NCBI RefSeq assembly: GCF_001672755.1
Contig: NZ_LZKI01000010.1
Location: 1-64,000 of the forward strand
Length of the DNA: 64,000 bases
Direction: 5' to 3'
DNA from: Mycobacterium colombiense
Lineage (GTDB): Bacteria; Actinomycetota; Actinomycetes; Mycobacteriales; Mycobacteriaceae
The notes beneath the pieces are model-generated. The model was not told the DNA's origin. It did not search any database and worked only from the letters and a program-made list of their open reading frames with translations. Shown piece after piece: positions 52,293-62,140 of this stretch. Within the stretch, counting starts at the first letter, position 1; every line of letters starts with the position of its first letter. The translations under genes and the position numbers were made by a program.

Positions 52293-54722
52293 CTAGGGGG
52301 GCGGCTGACCGGGTGGCGGTGGCGGTGGCGCCAGCAGCGGGATCGTGATCGGCGGCAGCCCCGGAATCTCGACGACCTGCGAGCCGACCGGCGGCGGCGC
52401 GCCTTCCGGTGGTGGCGGCGGCGCCGGCGGGATGCCGTTGCTGACCTGGATCGTGACGATCGACCCCGGAATCGTTGCGCCGCTGGGTGTCGTCCCGACC
52501 ACCTCGCCCTGCTTGGCGCTGCTGTTGACGAAGTTGTTCTGGTCGGCGACCTGGAAGCCCGCCTCCTTGATGCGCTGGCGCGCCGCGTCGATATCCAGGC
52601 CGGCGACGCTGGGTACCCGGGAGCCCGGTGCACCGTCGACGTAGCGAGGGTCGGTGGGCGGCATCTGCACCGGCCCGAAATTCGTGGCGATCGGCTTCAT
52701 CGCGGTGAACCACGTGCGCGCCGGCTCGTTACCGCCGTACAGGTCGCCCTCGCCGCAGTGGCGCAGCGGGGCGGAGCACAGATCGGTGGGGGTGGTGGAG
52801 TCGTCGTAGATGTAGTTGGCCGCCGCGTAGTGGTTGGTGAAGCCCACGAAGCCCGACGAGCGGTGGGCCTCGGTGGTGCCGGTCTTACCGGACACCGGCA
52901 GGTCCCAGCCCGCCGCGCTGGCCGAGCCGGCCGCCGTGCCGCCGCCCAGCGCGTCCTTGCTCATCGCGTTGGCCAGGGTGTTCGCCAGCCCCTCGGGCAC
53001 CACCTGATCGCAGGTCTCGGTGGTCACCGCGATCTCGTTGCCCTTCCGGTCGACCAGCTTGTCGATCGGGTTGGGCGGGCACCAGGTGCCGCCCGAGGCG
53101 AGGGTGGCCGCGACGTTGGACAGCTCCAGCGCGTTCACCTCGATCGGGCCCAGCGTGAACGAGCCGATGTTCTGCCGTTTGACGAAGTCGGCCAGGCTCT
53201 CGTTGCTGTCGGGGTTGTAGTCGCGGGCGGTGCCCGGGTCGGCGTAGGACCGGAGCCCGAGTTTGATCGCCATGTCCACCGTGCGCGTCACGCCGACCTG
53301 CTGGATCAGCTTGGCGAACGCGGTATTGGGCGAGGTGGCCAGCGCGTCGGTGACGTTCATCGACCCGCGGTAGTTGCCGGCGTTGACCACGCACCAGTTG
53401 TCCTTGGGGCAGCCCTTGGCTCCACCGCTACCCATGCCCTTGGCCTGGAAGCGGCCCGGCACCTCGAGGGTGGCGTTGGTGCCCATGCCCATGTCCAGGG
53501 CCGCGGCCGTGGTGAAGATTTTGAAGACGGATCCCGCGCCGTCGCCGACCAGCGAGAAGGGCTGCGGGCGCATGGTTTGACCCGCGTCGACGTCGAGCCC
53601 GTAGGTGCGGTTGCTGGCCATGGCCATCACCTTGTGCGACGTCTTGCCGGGCTGGATCACGCTCATCACGCTCGAAATACCCGGCAGCGTCGGGCTGGCG
53701 AACTTGTCGATGGCCGTCTTGACCGGGATCTGCACGTCCGGGTCCAGCGTCGTCTTGATCAGGTAGCCTCCCCGGGCCACCTGTTCCTTACTGATGCCGG
53801 CTCGGGACAGGTACTCCTGGACGTAGTCGCAGAAGAACGCGCGGTCGCCTGCCGCGATGCAACCGCGGGGCAGCTCGTTGGGCTGCGGCAGGATGCCCAG
53901 CGGCGCCGCCTTCGCGGCGCGCAGCGCCTCCTCCTCCTGCGGGATGTTCTCGATCATGGTGTCCAGCACCAAGTTTCGCCGTGCCAGCGCGCCATCGGGG
54001 TTGATGTACGGGTTGAGCGCACTGGTCGACTGCACCATGCCCGCCAGCAGGGCCGCCTGTTGCCAGTTCAGGTCGGACGCGTTGATGCCGAAGTACGTCT
54101 GGGCGGCGTCCTGCACGCCGAACGATCCGTTGCCGAACGAGACCAGGTTCAGATACCGGGTCAGGATCTCGGGTTTGGTGAAGGTCTTGTCCAGCGTCAG
54201 CGCCATGCGGATCTCGCGCAGCTTGCGGGCCGGGGTGGTTTCGACCGCCGCGCGCTTCTCGGCGTCGGTCTTCGCGGTGACCAGCAGTTGGTAGTTCTTG
54301 ATGTACTGCTGCTCGATGGTCGAGCCGCCGCGGGTGTCGACGTCGCCGCGGGCATAGCCGGCCAGACCGGTCAGGGTCCCTTTCCAGTCCACCCCGTTGT
54401 GGTCGGCGAACCGCTTGTCCTCGATGGAGACGATCGCCAGCTTCATCGTGTTGGCGATCTTGTCGCTGGGCACCTCGAACCGGCGCTGCGAATACAGCCA
54501 GGCGATGGTGTTGCCCTTGGTGTCGACCATCGTCGAGACGGCCGGCACGTCGCCCTCGAGAAGCTGAGCCGAGCCGTTGGCGACCACTTCCGACGCGCGA
54601 TTGGACACCAGTCCTATTCCGCCGGCGAAGGGGAACAGGAGAGCCGTCGCGACGACGCTGGCCAACACGCAGAGCCCCGCAAGCTTGAGGATCGTGAGCG
54701 CGGCCGGGGGGCGGTCTGACAT
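52293..54722 (-). CDS. ponA2: PonA2, bifunctional class A penicillin-binding protein
   Basis: An 809-residue peptidoglycan synthase. An N-terminal membrane helix (about 10-38) leads to the GT51 glycosyltransferase (SIEDKRFADHNGVDWKG and RGGSTIEQQYIKN). The transpeptidase has SVFK (GAGSVFKIFT, catalytic Ser), SPN (ATSPNTAFAKL) and KTG (VSGKTGTTEAH). A PASTA domain (VPSVAGLDIDAARQRIKEAGFQV) and a Pro-rich tail end the protein. In mycobacteria PonA2 supports survival in stress and non-replicating states. Length matches Rv3682. Confidence 0.95.
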   Translation of the reverse strand: MSDRPPAALTILKLAGLCVLASVVATALLFPFAGGIGLVSNRASEVVANGSAQLLEGDVPAVSTMVDTKGNTIAWLYSQRRFEVPSDKIANTMKLAIVSIEDKRFADHNGVDWKGTLTGLAGYARGDVDTRGGSTIEQQYIKNYQLLVTAKTDAEKRAAVETTPARKLREIRMALTLDKTFTKPEILTRYLNLVSFGNGSFGVQDAAQTYFGINASDLNWQQAALLAGMVQSTSALNPYINPDGALARRNLVLDTMIENIPQEEEALRAAKAAPLGILPQPNELPRGCIAAGDRAFFCDYVQEYLSRAGISKEQVARGGYLIKTTLDPDVQIPVKTAIDKFASPTLPGISSVMSVIQPGKTSHKVMAMASNRTYGLDVDAGQTMRPQPFSLVGDGAGSVFKIFTTAAALDMGMGTNATLEVPGRFQAKGMGSGGAKGCPKDNWCVVNAGNYRGSMNVTDALATSPNTAFAKLIQQVGVTRTVDMAIKLGLRSYADPGTARDYNPDSNESLADFVKRQNIGSFTLGPIEVNALELSNVAATLASGGTWCPPNPIDKLVDRKGNEIAVTTETCDQVVPEGLANTLANAMSKDALGGGTAAGSASAAGWDLPVSGKTGTTEAHRSSGFVGFTNHYAAANYIYDDSTTPTDLCSAPLRHCGEGDLYGGNEPARTWFTAMKPIATNFGPVQMPPTDPRYVDGAPGSRVPSVAGLDIDAARQRIKEAGFQVADQNNFVNSSAKQGEVVGTTPSGATIPGSIVTIQVSNGIPPAPPPPPEGAPPPVGSQVVEIPGLPPITIPLLAPPPPPPGQPPP

Positions 54723-54925
54723 GGGTACTACAGTAGCGGGCCCCAGTCACGCCACCACGCTGCGCGTTCTCCGAAAAATTTCGTCATCTCAAGACCGGCG
54801 CCGACGGGCGCGAATTTCGAATTGCGGCACAGGTCAGACGGGCTAAGGCGTGTCCAAGATCACTTCCTCGCCGATCTTTTGGTACGAGGCTGGACGCCCG
54901 TCCCAAAAAAAGCGTTATCGGACTG

Positions 54926-54955
54926 TTGCGCAATTGGCACCTGACCACCTAACTT
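54926..54955 (+). promoter_or_regulatory. Possible promoter of whiB4 in the 353-base gap
   Basis: The gap 54723-55075 between the divergent ponA2 and whiB4 genes is relatively AT-rich. TTGCGC (54926) and TAACTT (54950) are 18 bases apart and could be a sigma-A promoter with a leader of about 115 bases. A small ACAC-A-GTGT dyad (54989-54997) and a GAAAGGG ribosome-binding site near 55061 follow. Nothing else is supportable. Confidence 0.3.
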
Positions 54956-55075
54956 AGACACACGGTGAGATTCAGGTAACACCGAAGTACACAGTGTGGC
55001 GTAGATCGCGAGACGGGATCTGCACCCCAAGGAGGGCGGCCGTGACGGGCGGCCGGTAGGGAAAGGGAACAGTTC

Positions 55076-55426
55076 GTGTCACCAATACGGCCGGCGGCGC
55101 GTAGGACAAACATTGCAGCCGCACAAGGGGTACTCCGCAGTGTCGATGCCGAAGAACGGATCGCCTGGGTCTCGAGGGCGCTATGTCGGACCACCGATCC
55201 CGACGAACTGTTTGTCCGCGGCGCGGCCCAGCGTAAGGCGGCAGTGATCTGCCGGCATTGCCCGGTGATGCAGGAGTGCGGGGCAGACGCGCTGGACAAC
55301 AAGGTCGAGTTCGGGGTCTGGGGCGGCATGACCGAGCGGCAGCGCCGCGCCCTGCTCAAGCAGCACCCCGAGGTGGTTTCCTGGGCGGACTTCTTCGACA
55401 AGAGGCGGACCCGCAGCGTCGGCTGA
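55076..55426 (+). CDS. whiB4: WhiB4, Fe-S redox-sensing regulator
   Basis: A 116-residue Wbl protein. Cys37, Cys59, Cys62 and Cys68 (C...CxxCxxxxxC) hold the [4Fe-4S] cluster, and GVWGG (80-84) is the family turn before a basic DNA-binding tail. In M. tuberculosis WhiB4 loses its cluster on oxidation and then represses antioxidant genes. GTG 55076 is the only start giving this N-terminus. It diverges from ponA2 and converges on the ATPase pair, as in M. tuberculosis (Rv3681c). Confidence 0.94.
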   Translation: MSPIRPAARRTNIAAAQGVLRSVDAEERIAWVSRALCRTTDPDELFVRGAAQRKAAVICRHCPVMQECGADALDNKVEFGVWGGMTERQRRALLKQHPEVVSWADFFDKRRTRSVG

Positions 55427-55541
55427 CCCTTCGCCGCGCCGACGGGTCACCCCGCCGATTGGTGGACGGTAGGTCTGACCGGCCCGCCGCTCGTGATTAC
55501 GTTTCTGTTAAGGCAGGCCGGACCGCGGAGTTGAAAGTGAT

Positions 55542-56692
55542 TCAGCGAGCCGCTGCCCGGCCGTCGCCGACCGAAGTGATCTGATCGGCCAGCGCGCGGA
55601 GCGCCTCGAGATCCGAGACATCGAACGGCAGCGACGGAACGCCGATGACCGGCACGTGCGGATTGGCGCCGGTGAACCGGGAGAGCAATCTGATCTCCCG
55701 CTTGGCGGTCTGCGCCCGGTCGGCGTGAATCTTCAGCACCGCCGAGGCCAGCGACGCCGCCTCGCAGTCGGCGTCGTGGTCCAGCATTTCGCTGCCGTCG
55801 ATCGCCCGCTCGGCCGGCAGGGAGCACAGCGGCGGATGGGTGCGGTTGAGGACCAGCCCGGCGAGCGGCATCCCTTCCTGCGACAGCCGGTCGACGAAGA
55901 ACGCCGCCTCGCGCAGCGCGTCCGGCTCGGCCGCCGACACCACAACGAACTGCGTCCCACGCCTTTTCAGCAGCGCATAGGTGCGATCGGCCTTCTCGCG
56001 GAAGCCGCCGAAGGTCGCGTCCAGCGACTGCACGAACGCCGCGGCGTCGCCGAGCATCTGTGAACCCAGGATTGTCGACATCGCCTTCATCGCCAAACCC
56101 ATTGCGCCGGTGACCAACCGCCCGATGCCCCGGCCCGGCGCCAGCAGCAGCCGCCACAGCCGGCTGTCCATGAAGCTGCCCAGCCGTTTGGGCGCGTCCA
56201 GGAAGTCCAGCGCGTTGCGCGACGGCGGGGTATCGACCACCACCAGGTCCCAGCGATCCTCGGCCAGCAGCTGGCCCAGCTTCTCCATCGCCATGTACTC
56301 CTGCGTGCCGGCGAGTGAACTGGCGACCGTTTGATAAAACTGGTTATCCAGAATCGCTTGTGCCCGACCGGGTCCGGAGTACTGGATCACCATCTCGTCG
56401 AAGGTGCGACGCATGTCGAGCATCATCGCGTGCAGCTCGCCGGGAACCTCCGCCGCCAGCGGGACTCGCTGCGGCGTGTTGCCGAGGTCGCTGACTCCCA
56501 GCGCCTGGGCCAGCCGTTGGCCGGATCGATCGTCAAAACGCAGACGTTGCGCCCGTACTCGGCGGCGCGCAGCGCGATCGCGGCCGCGGTGGTGGTCTTG
56601 CCCACCCCGCCCGCGCCGCAGCACACCACGACGCGGTTGGTGGTGTCGGCCAGGATGGCGGCCATATCAAGCTGTTTGGGCGTGACGCTCAT
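55542..56692 (-). pseudogene. Get3/ArsA-like ATPase (Rv3680-like), frameshifted
   Basis: The N-terminus ([10 protein letters not shown], Walker [12 protein letters not shown]) is in one frame from 56692 and the remaining ~330 residues ([18 protein letters not shown] to the end) in another. The break is at about 56516: the text reads GCCAACGGCTG where family members have AAG or AAA (Lys) before Arg-Leu, so one base is missing in DPAK-RLAQ. Repaired, the protein would have 383 residues. The rest is intact, including the switch region [16 protein letters not shown]. In M. tuberculosis the pair forms a membrane-protein-related complex. A single-base sequencing error is at least as likely as a real mutation. 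Confidence 0.85.
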
Positions 56693-57708
56693 CGAACACC
56701 CTGCTGTGCAAGCGATTCCGACAGTTCGTAGAGGCTACCGAGGTCGACACCGTCGGAAATGGCCGGTAATTCCAGTCGCGCCACCTTCAACGCATCGAGC
56801 TGTTGCGCGATCTCGGCGCGGGTGGCGACGACGGTGGCATGCTCGATGGTCTCCGTCAGCAGGCCCGCGAAGTCCTTGTCGGTCAAGCTGATTCCAGACT
56901 TTTCCAATCCGGCCCGCACCGAGTCCGCATCGACGTCGCCCTCGGCGGCCTTCGCCAGATCCGCCGGTTGCAAGTAAGTGGGGATGTTGCGGTTGACGAT
57001 GACGCTGCCGATCGGCAGCTGCATCTCGGCAAGCTCCTCGATGGCTTCCAGTGTCTCCTGCACCGGCAACGCCTCCAGCAGGGTGACTAAGTGAATGGCC
57101 GTCTGCTCGGAGTGCAGGAGCTTCACCACGCCGTCGGCCTGCGAATGCACCGGCCCACCCTTGGCCAAATCGGACACCGCCTTGGTGACATCCAGGAAGC
57201 GCGCGATCCGTCCGGTCGGCGGGGCGTCGACGACGATCGCGTCGTAAACCGGGAGCCGATTCTTGTCGACCCGGATCACCGTCTCCTTGATCTTGCCGGT
57301 CAACAGCACGTCACGCAGACCCGGCGCGATCGTCGTCGCGAACTCGATCGCGCCGATGCGGCGCATCGCGCGGCCCGCAATGCCCAGGTTGTAGAACATG
57401 TCGAGGTATTCCAGGAACGCGGCCTCGATGTCGATCGCCAGGGCGTTGACCTGACCGCCGCGTTCGGCGGTCGCGATCTTGACCTCCTGATACGGCAGGG
57501 GCGGGACGTCGAAGAGTTGCGCAATCCCTTGGCGGCCCTCGACTTCCACCAGCAGCACCTTGCGGCCCCCGGCGGCCAGGGTGAGCGCCAGCGCGGCCGC
57601 GACGGTCGACTTGCCCGTGCCGCCCTTGCCGGTCACGAAATGTAAACGGGCCTTCGTCAAGCGCGCAGGCCAGCCGACGGCAGCTCCGCCGCCCAATGTG
57701 GTTGCCAC
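56689..57708 (-). CDS. Get3/ArsA-like ATPase (Rv3679-like)
   Basis: A 339-residue P-loop ATPase: Walker [21 protein letters not shown] near residue 24, [13 protein letters not shown], then [21 protein letters not shown] (the DxPPTG switch). A C-terminal helical region follows. It works as a pair with the frameshifted partner directly downstream, which starts inside its last bases (56689-56692). The M. tuberculosis homologues protect against glycerol- and nitric-oxide-related toxicity. The ATG at 57708 gives the usual length. Confidence 0.92.
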   Translation of the reverse strand: MATTLGGGAAVGWPARLTKARLHFVTGKGGTGKSTVAAALALTLAAGGRKVLLVEVEGRQGIAQLFDVPPLPYQEVKIATAERGGQVNALAIDIEAAFLEYLDMFYNLGIAGRAMRRIGAIEFATTIAPGLRDVLLTGKIKETVIRVDKNRLPVYDAIVVDAPPTGRIARFLDVTKAVSDLAKGGPVHSQADGVVKLLHSEQTAIHLVTLLEALPVQETLEAIEELAEMQLPIGSVIVNRNIPTYLQPADLAKAAEGDVDADSVRAGLEKSGISLTDKDFAGLLTETIEHATVVATRAEIAQQLDALKVARLELPAISDGVDLGSLYELSESLAQQGVR

Positions 57709-57778
57709 CTTCGCATGCTAGCCCGACGGGCCCTTGGGCTGGCCGGAGCGGTTCACCTGCGACCGATAAGCTCGCGGC

Positions 57779-57940
57779 ATGAGCCAACCGACCGCATGGG
57801 AATACGTCACGGTTCCGCTGCTGACGCATGCCACCAAACAGATCCTCGACCAGTGGGGCGCCGACGGCTGGGAGTTGGTGTCGGTGCTGCCGGGGCCGAC
57901 CGGCGAGCAGCACGTCGCGTATCTCAAGCGCCCCAAGTAG
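57779..57940 (+). CDS. DUF4177-like small protein (Rv3678A-like)
   Basis: A 53-residue protein: MSQPTAWEYVTVPLLTHATK, then LDQWGADGWELVSVLPGPTG and AYLKRPK. The WEYVTVP...QILDQWGADGWELV pattern is typical of DUF4177. ATG 57779 follows GACCGATAAG with no strong site. It precedes the RidA-type gene by 13 bases; both probably share a transcript. Function unknown. Confidence 0.8.
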   Translation: MSQPTAWEYVTVPLLTHATKQILDQWGADGWELVSVLPGPTGEQHVAYLKRPK

Positions 57941-57953
57941 AGGGTCGCATCCG

Positions 57954-58409
57954 ATGAGTGCTTCGGCCCGGCTCGGGCAGCTCGGCCTCGCGCTGCCGGA
58001 GGTGGTTGCGCCGCTGGCGTCCTACGTACCGGCGGTGCGCACCGGAAACCTCGTCTACACCGCGGGCCAGCTCCCGATGCGGGACGGCAAGCTGTTGGCC
58101 ACCGGCAAGGTCGGCGCCGGCATCAGCCCGGATGAGGGCAAAGCGATGGCGCGGATCTGTGCGCTCAACGCGCTGGCGGCCGTCAATTCGCTGGTGGGTA
58201 TCGACGAGGTGGCCCGGGTGGTGAAGGTGGTCGGATTCGTCGCCTCGGCCCCGGGATTCAACGGCCAGCCCAGCGTCATCAATGGGGCCTCCGAGCTGCT
58301 CGCCGAGGTGTTCGGCGAGCGGGGCGCGCATGCCCGCTCGGCGGTCGGCGTCTCCGAGCTGCCACTGGATGCGCCGGTGGAAGTGGAGCTGGTCGTCGAG
58401 GTCGGCTGA
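57954..58409 (+). CDS. RidA-family (YjgF) protein
   Basis: A 151-residue Rid-superfamily protein with YVPAVRTGNLVYTAGQLPMRDGK and VVKVVGFVASAPGFNGQPSVINGASELLAEVFGERGAHARSAVGVSELPLDAPVEVELVVEV. The catalytic Arg of imine deaminases (S-R-S/A-A-V-x-V) is present in HARSAVGVSELP. It may hydrolyse reactive enamine intermediates; the exact role is unknown. Matches Rv3678c in order. Confidence 0.88.
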   Translation: MSASARLGQLGLALPEVVAPLASYVPAVRTGNLVYTAGQLPMRDGKLLATGKVGAGISPDEGKAMARICALNALAAVNSLVGIDEVARVVKVVGFVASAPGFNGQPSVINGASELLAEVFGERGAHARSAVGVSELPLDAPVEVELVVEVG

Positions 58410-58413
58410 CACC

Positions 58414-59217
58414 GTGACCAAGGCCGCCGAGCCGCTGACCCATCCCGCGTACGCCAAGTTGCGGCCGGTCACCGAGACCGCGTCTGTCCTGCTGGCCGAT
58501 AACCCCGGGCTGCTCACGCTCGAGGGCACCAACACCTGGGTGCTGCGCGGCCCGCGCAGCGACGAGCTGGTCATCGTGGACCCCGGACCCGACGACGACG
58601 AGCACATCGCACGGGTGGCCGCGCTCGGCCGTATCGCCCTGGTCTTGATCAGCCACCGGCACAGCGATCACACCGACGGCATCGACAAGCTGGTCGAGCG
58701 CACCGGCGCGACCGTCCGCTCGGCGGGCAGCGGTTTTCTGCGCGGCCTGGGCGGCGAGCTGACCGACGGCGAGGTGATCGATGCCGCCGGCCTCAAGATC
58801 AAGGTCATGGCGACCCCCGGCCACACCGCCGATTCGCTGTCCTTCCTGATAGACGACGCCGTGTTGACCGCCGACACCGTCCTGGGCCGCGGCACGGCAG
58901 TCCTCGACAAGGAGGACGGCAGCCTGACGGACTACCTGGAATCGCTGCGGCGGCTGCGCGGCCTGGGCCCGCGGACGGTGCTGCCCGGCCATGGCCCGGA
59001 CCTGACCGATCTGGAAAGCGTCGCGCAGGGCTACCTCGAGCACCGGCGGGAGCGACTGGATCAGGTGCGATCGGCGGTGCGGGAGCTGGGGGAGGACGCC
59101 AGCGCCCGGCGGATCGTCGAGCACGTCTATGTCGACGTCGACGAGAAGCTGTGGGACGCCGCCGAGTGGTCGGTGCAGGTGCAGCTGAATCACCTGCGCT
59201 CGGAGCCGTCGGCGTAA
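58414..59217 (+). CDS. Metallo-beta-lactamase-fold hydrolase (Rv3677c-like)
   Basis: A 267-residue protein. The zinc motif is SHRHSDHTDG, with further ligands in ATPGHTADSLSF and LPGHGPDL; LTADTVLGRGTAV supplies the bridging Asp. It resembles the LACTB2-like ribonuclease/hydrolase subfamily (EGTNTWVL at the N-terminus, C-terminal winged-helix-like tail). GTG 58414 follows the RidA-type stop by four bases. Substrate unknown. Confidence 0.88.
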   Translation: MTKAAEPLTHPAYAKLRPVTETASVLLADNPGLLTLEGTNTWVLRGPRSDELVIVDPGPDDDEHIARVAALGRIALVLISHRHSDHTDGIDKLVERTGATVRSAGSGFLRGLGGELTDGEVIDAAGLKIKVMATPGHTADSLSFLIDDAVLTADTVLGRGTAVLDKEDGSLTDYLESLRRLRGLGPRTVLPGHGPDLTDLESVAQGYLEHRRERLDQVRSAVRELGEDASARRIVEHVYVDVDEKLWDAAEWSVQVQLNHLRSEPSA

Positions 59218-59394
59218 CTGCGTTCGCACAGGTCACTATCGCCCCACGGATCCCGGGTCGGGTGGGATACGGTGCTGCCGAAACTCGCTAGCGCCGGCGC
59301 TTGCGCGTTGTGAAGTCGCTTCATGGGACGCACGGCGGTGCCCATGTGACTGGTGCGGCAAAGGCCGGCCGAACGGTCCGGCGGGCCCGCGCTT

Positions 59395-60069
59395 TTACCG
59401 AGCTCGGCGCGCCAGCCGCTCGGAGTCCGAGATCAGCACGCTCTTGCCCTCCAGGCGGATCCAGCCGCGGTGGGCGAAGTCGGCCAGCGCCTTGTTCACC
59501 GTCTCGCGGGACGCCCCGACCAGCTGCGCGATCTCCTCCTGCGTCAGGTCGTGGGTGACCCGCATGGCGCCGCCCTCCTGGGTGCCGAACCGCTGGGCGA
59601 GCTGCAGCAGCTGCTTGGCCACCCGGCCGGGCACGTCGGTGAAGATCAGGTCGGCCAGGTTGTTGTTGGTGCGGCGCAGCCGTCGGGCCAGCACCCGCAG
59701 CAACTGCTCGGCGATCTCGGGACGATCGGCGATCCACGCGCGCAGCGCGTCGCGGTCCATGGACACCGCGCGCACCTCGGTGATGGTGGTGGCGCTGGAC
59801 GTCCGCGGACCCGGGTCGAAGATCGACAGCTCGCCGAACATGTCCGAGGGGCCCATGATCGTCAGCAGGTTCTCGCGTCCGTCGGGCGAGCGGCGACCGA
59901 TCTTCACCTTCCCCGAGACGATGATGTACAGCCGATCGCCGGGTTCCCCCTCGGCGAAGACCGTGTGTCCGCGGGGGAAGTCGACGGGTTGCAGCTGCTT
60001 GGTCAGCGCTGTGACTGCGCCGGGTTCAACCCCTTGGAAGATTCCTGCCCTTGCCAGGATCTCGTCCAC
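59395..60069 (-). CDS. crp: CRP, cAMP receptor protein-type regulator
   Basis: A 224-residue CRP/FNR protein: cyclic-nucleotide domain with [22 protein letters not shown] and the cAMP pocket [18 protein letters not shown], then the helix-turn-helix [30 protein letters not shown]. In M. tuberculosis Rv3676 controls many genes, including resuscitation and respiration genes. It converges on the MBL-fold gene; the 177-base gap holds only small hairpins. Confidence 0.95.
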   Translation of the reverse strand: MDEILARAGIFQGVEPGAVTALTKQLQPVDFPRGHTVFAEGEPGDRLYIIVSGKVKIGRRSPDGRENLLTIMGPSDMFGELSIFDPGPRTSSATTITEVRAVSMDRDALRAWIADRPEIAEQLLRVLARRLRRTNNNLADLIFTDVPGRVAKQLLQLAQRFGTQEGGAMRVTHDLTQEEIAQLVGASRETVNKALADFAHRGWIRLEGKSVLISDSERLARRAR

Positions 60070-60173
60070 GTTGCCTCTTCAACTTTCCCAAAAAATTAAT
60101 GTGATACGGGCAGGCTAACCCCTTGCTCGCGTGACGAGTCTAGAGGAACGCCGTTGTGTCCAACGTGCCAACG

Positions 60174-60569
60174 CTACACACGATTGGCGTGTCGAGGTGC
60201 CCTAAACTGCGGATTGACAGGCGAATGGCCGCGGATCCGGGTCGGCAAGGTCATCTCATCGCGGTCGACGAAGCTGACGGCAAACGACGGCGCGGCGTGA
60301 CGCGGTCCGCCGCCGCGCCCGTTGGCCGGGGCCTCGGACAGCTGCGCAAGCTCGCGCCGATGCAGGTATTCCAACGCCTCGGGCATGCCCTCGGAGGCCA
60401 GCGTGTGCATGTCCACACCGCCGGCAAGCTCCAGGAATTCGTCGACGTCGGCCACCGCCAAGGCGCCTGGGGCGAGCTCGGACTCGAGCCGCCCAAGGCC
60501 CAGCGCCGCCAGCATCAGCAGCGCCGGAATACCGGCCACCAGCAACCACGACACACGAAGAGTAAACAT
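60174..60569 (-). CDS. Small membrane protein upstream of crp (Rv3675-like)
   Basis: A 131-residue protein with one N-terminal hydrophobic segment (about 5-26) and an otherwise polar chain (LESELAPGALAVADVDEFLELAGGVDMHTLASEGMPEALEYLHRRELAQL). Likely anchored at its N-terminus. Function unknown. The length and position between crp and nth fit Rv3675. Confidence 0.7.
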   Translation of the reverse strand: MFTLRVSWLLVAGIPALLMLAALGLGRLESELAPGALAVADVDEFLELAGGVDMHTLASEGMPEALEYLHRRELAQLSEAPANGRGGGPRHAAPSFAVSFVDRDEMTLPTRIRGHSPVNPQFRAPRHANRV

Positions 60570-60625
60570 CGCCTGGTGTCAACTCGGGGTCTCGGCGAGA
60601 TCACGAAATCAGTACTCTGTCGTAG

Positions 60626-61423
60626 GTGACAGCGGCTAAGTCGTCCGGGCGTTCGAAATCGACTCCGGCCTCGCCCGGCGGCGGCGATGCCCGACGCTGG
60701 TCCGAGGAAACTCGAGTCGGCCTGGTGCGGCGGGCGCGGCGCATGAATCGTGCTCTGGCACAAGCATTTCCGGACGCTCACTGCGAGCTGGACTTCACCA
60801 CGCCGCTCGAATTGACGGTCGCCACAATCCTTTCGGCGCAGAGCACCGATAAGCGGGTCAATCTGACGACACCGGCACTGTTCAAGCGGTACCCGTCGGC
60901 GCTGGATTACGCCCAGGCGGACCGCGCCGAGCTGGAAAACCTGATCCGGCCGACCGGGTTCTTCCGCAACAAGGCTTCCTCGCTGATCGGTCTGGGGCAG
61001 GCCCTGGTCGAACGCTTCGACGGCGACGTGCCGTCGACCATGGCCGAATTGGTCACCCTGCCCGGGGTCGGACGCAAGACGGCCAACGTCATTCTGGGAA
61101 ACGCCTTCGGCGTCCCCGGCATCACGGTCGACACCCATTTCACGCGGCTGGTGCACCGGTGGCGATGGACCGAGGACAAGGATGCGGTCAAGATCGAGCA
61201 CTCCGTCGGTGAGCTCATCGAACGCGGTGAGTGGACCATGCTGAGCCACCGGGTGATCTTCCACGGCCGCCGGGTCTGCCACGCGCGCAAACCGGCATGC
61301 GGCGTCTGCCTGATCGCCAAAGACTGCCCCTCTTTCGGCCTCGGCCCCACCGAACCGGCGTTGGCCGCTCCCCTGGTGAAGGGCCCGGAAACCGAGCACC
61401 TGCTCGCGCTGGCCGGGCTGTAA
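60626..61423 (+). CDS. nth: Endonuclease III
   Basis: A 265-residue bifunctional DNA glycosylase/AP lyase for oxidised pyrimidines. The helix-hairpin-helix is [13 protein letters not shown] with catalytic Lys151, the conserved Asp169 lies in [10 protein letters not shown], and the [4Fe-4S] loop is Cys218, Cys225, Cys228 and Cys234 (C-x6-C-x2-C-x5-C). The GTG start adds a Ser/Gly-rich N-terminal tail of about 25 residues. Matches Rv3674c. Confidence 0.95.
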   Translation: MTAAKSSGRSKSTPASPGGGDARRWSEETRVGLVRRARRMNRALAQAFPDAHCELDFTTPLELTVATILSAQSTDKRVNLTTPALFKRYPSALDYAQADRAELENLIRPTGFFRNKASSLIGLGQALVERFDGDVPSTMAELVTLPGVGRKTANVILGNAFGVPGITVDTHFTRLVHRWRWTEDKDAVKIEHSVGELIERGEWTMLSHRVIFHGRRVCHARKPACGVCLIAKDCPSFGLGPTEPALAAPLVKGPETEHLLALAGL

Positions 61424-61454
61424 GCCGGCCCGCGACCGACGCGCAGGGACCGCA

Positions 61455-62111
61455 ATGCCGACGTTGACCCGGAAGGCTCGCTGGCACATCGCGATTCTGG
61501 CGGTGGTCGCGGCGCTGATCGTGGCGCTGGTCGCCCAGCTGCGCGACGACTCCGCCTCGACGCCGAGGCCCGCGAGCGATCAGCCGGCGGCCGACCGGGA
61601 ACACCGCGACGCCGACACGGCCGCCGCGTTGGCAGGTCCGCGGCAGCGCGCCGACCTGCCGCCATGCCCCGGCGCCGGAACTGGCGACGGTCCCGCCGCG
61701 CTGCGCGGGGTGACGGCCGACTGCGCCGCCGACGGCTCCCTGGTCGACGTCGCCCGCGCGCTGGCCGGGCGCCGGGTGGTCCTCAACCTGTGGGCATATT
61801 GGTGCGCGCCGTGCGCGGCCGAACTGCCCGCGATGGCCGAGTATCAACGTCGGGCCGGTTCGGACGTGACGGTGGTGACGGTGCATCAAGACGAGAACGA
61901 GACCGCGGCGCTGCTGCGGCTGGCCGAGCTCGGGGTGCGGCTGCCGACCCTGCAGGACGGTCGTCGCCGGGTCGCAGCCGCGCTGCGGGTGGTAAATGTG
62001 ATGCCCGCGACGGTGGTCCTGCGGCCGGACGGTAGCGTTGCCCAAACGCTGCCACGAGCTTTCACCACTGCCGATGAGATCGCGGCCGCGATCGGCAACG
62101 ACAGGGGATAA
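61455..62111 (+). CDS. TlpA/ResA-like membrane-anchored thioredoxin (Rv3673c-like)
   Basis: A 218-residue protein with an N-terminal membrane anchor (about 11-28) and an extracytoplasmic thioredoxin domain. The active site is YWCAPC (Cys117, Cys120). Two other cysteines (Cys71 and Cys90) could form a disulfide. It would reduce cytochrome c apoproteins or other exported thiols. It lies 31 bases after nth on the same strand. Confidence 0.88.
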   Translation: MPTLTRKARWHIAILAVVAALIVALVAQLRDDSASTPRPASDQPAADREHRDADTAAALAGPRQRADLPPCPGAGTGDGPAALRGVTADCAADGSLVDVARALAGRRVVLNLWAYWCAPCAAELPAMAEYQRRAGSDVTVVTVHQDENETAALLRLAELGVRLPTLQDGRRRVAAALRVVNVMPATVVLRPDGSVAQTLPRAFTTADEIAAAIGNDRG

Positions 62112-62140
62112 GCGGAAAAATTGAACCGACTGGAGGGGCC

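Noticed and set aside
52278..54719. 813-codon plus-strand frame opposite ponA2
   Set aside because: It is an antisense shadow; all PBP motifs are on the minus strand.
59360..59394. Terminator hairpin between the MBL-fold gene and crp
   Set aside because: GCCGG/CCGGC can pair, but the stem is short and the following TTTT lies at the end of the crp coding frame; too weak to call.
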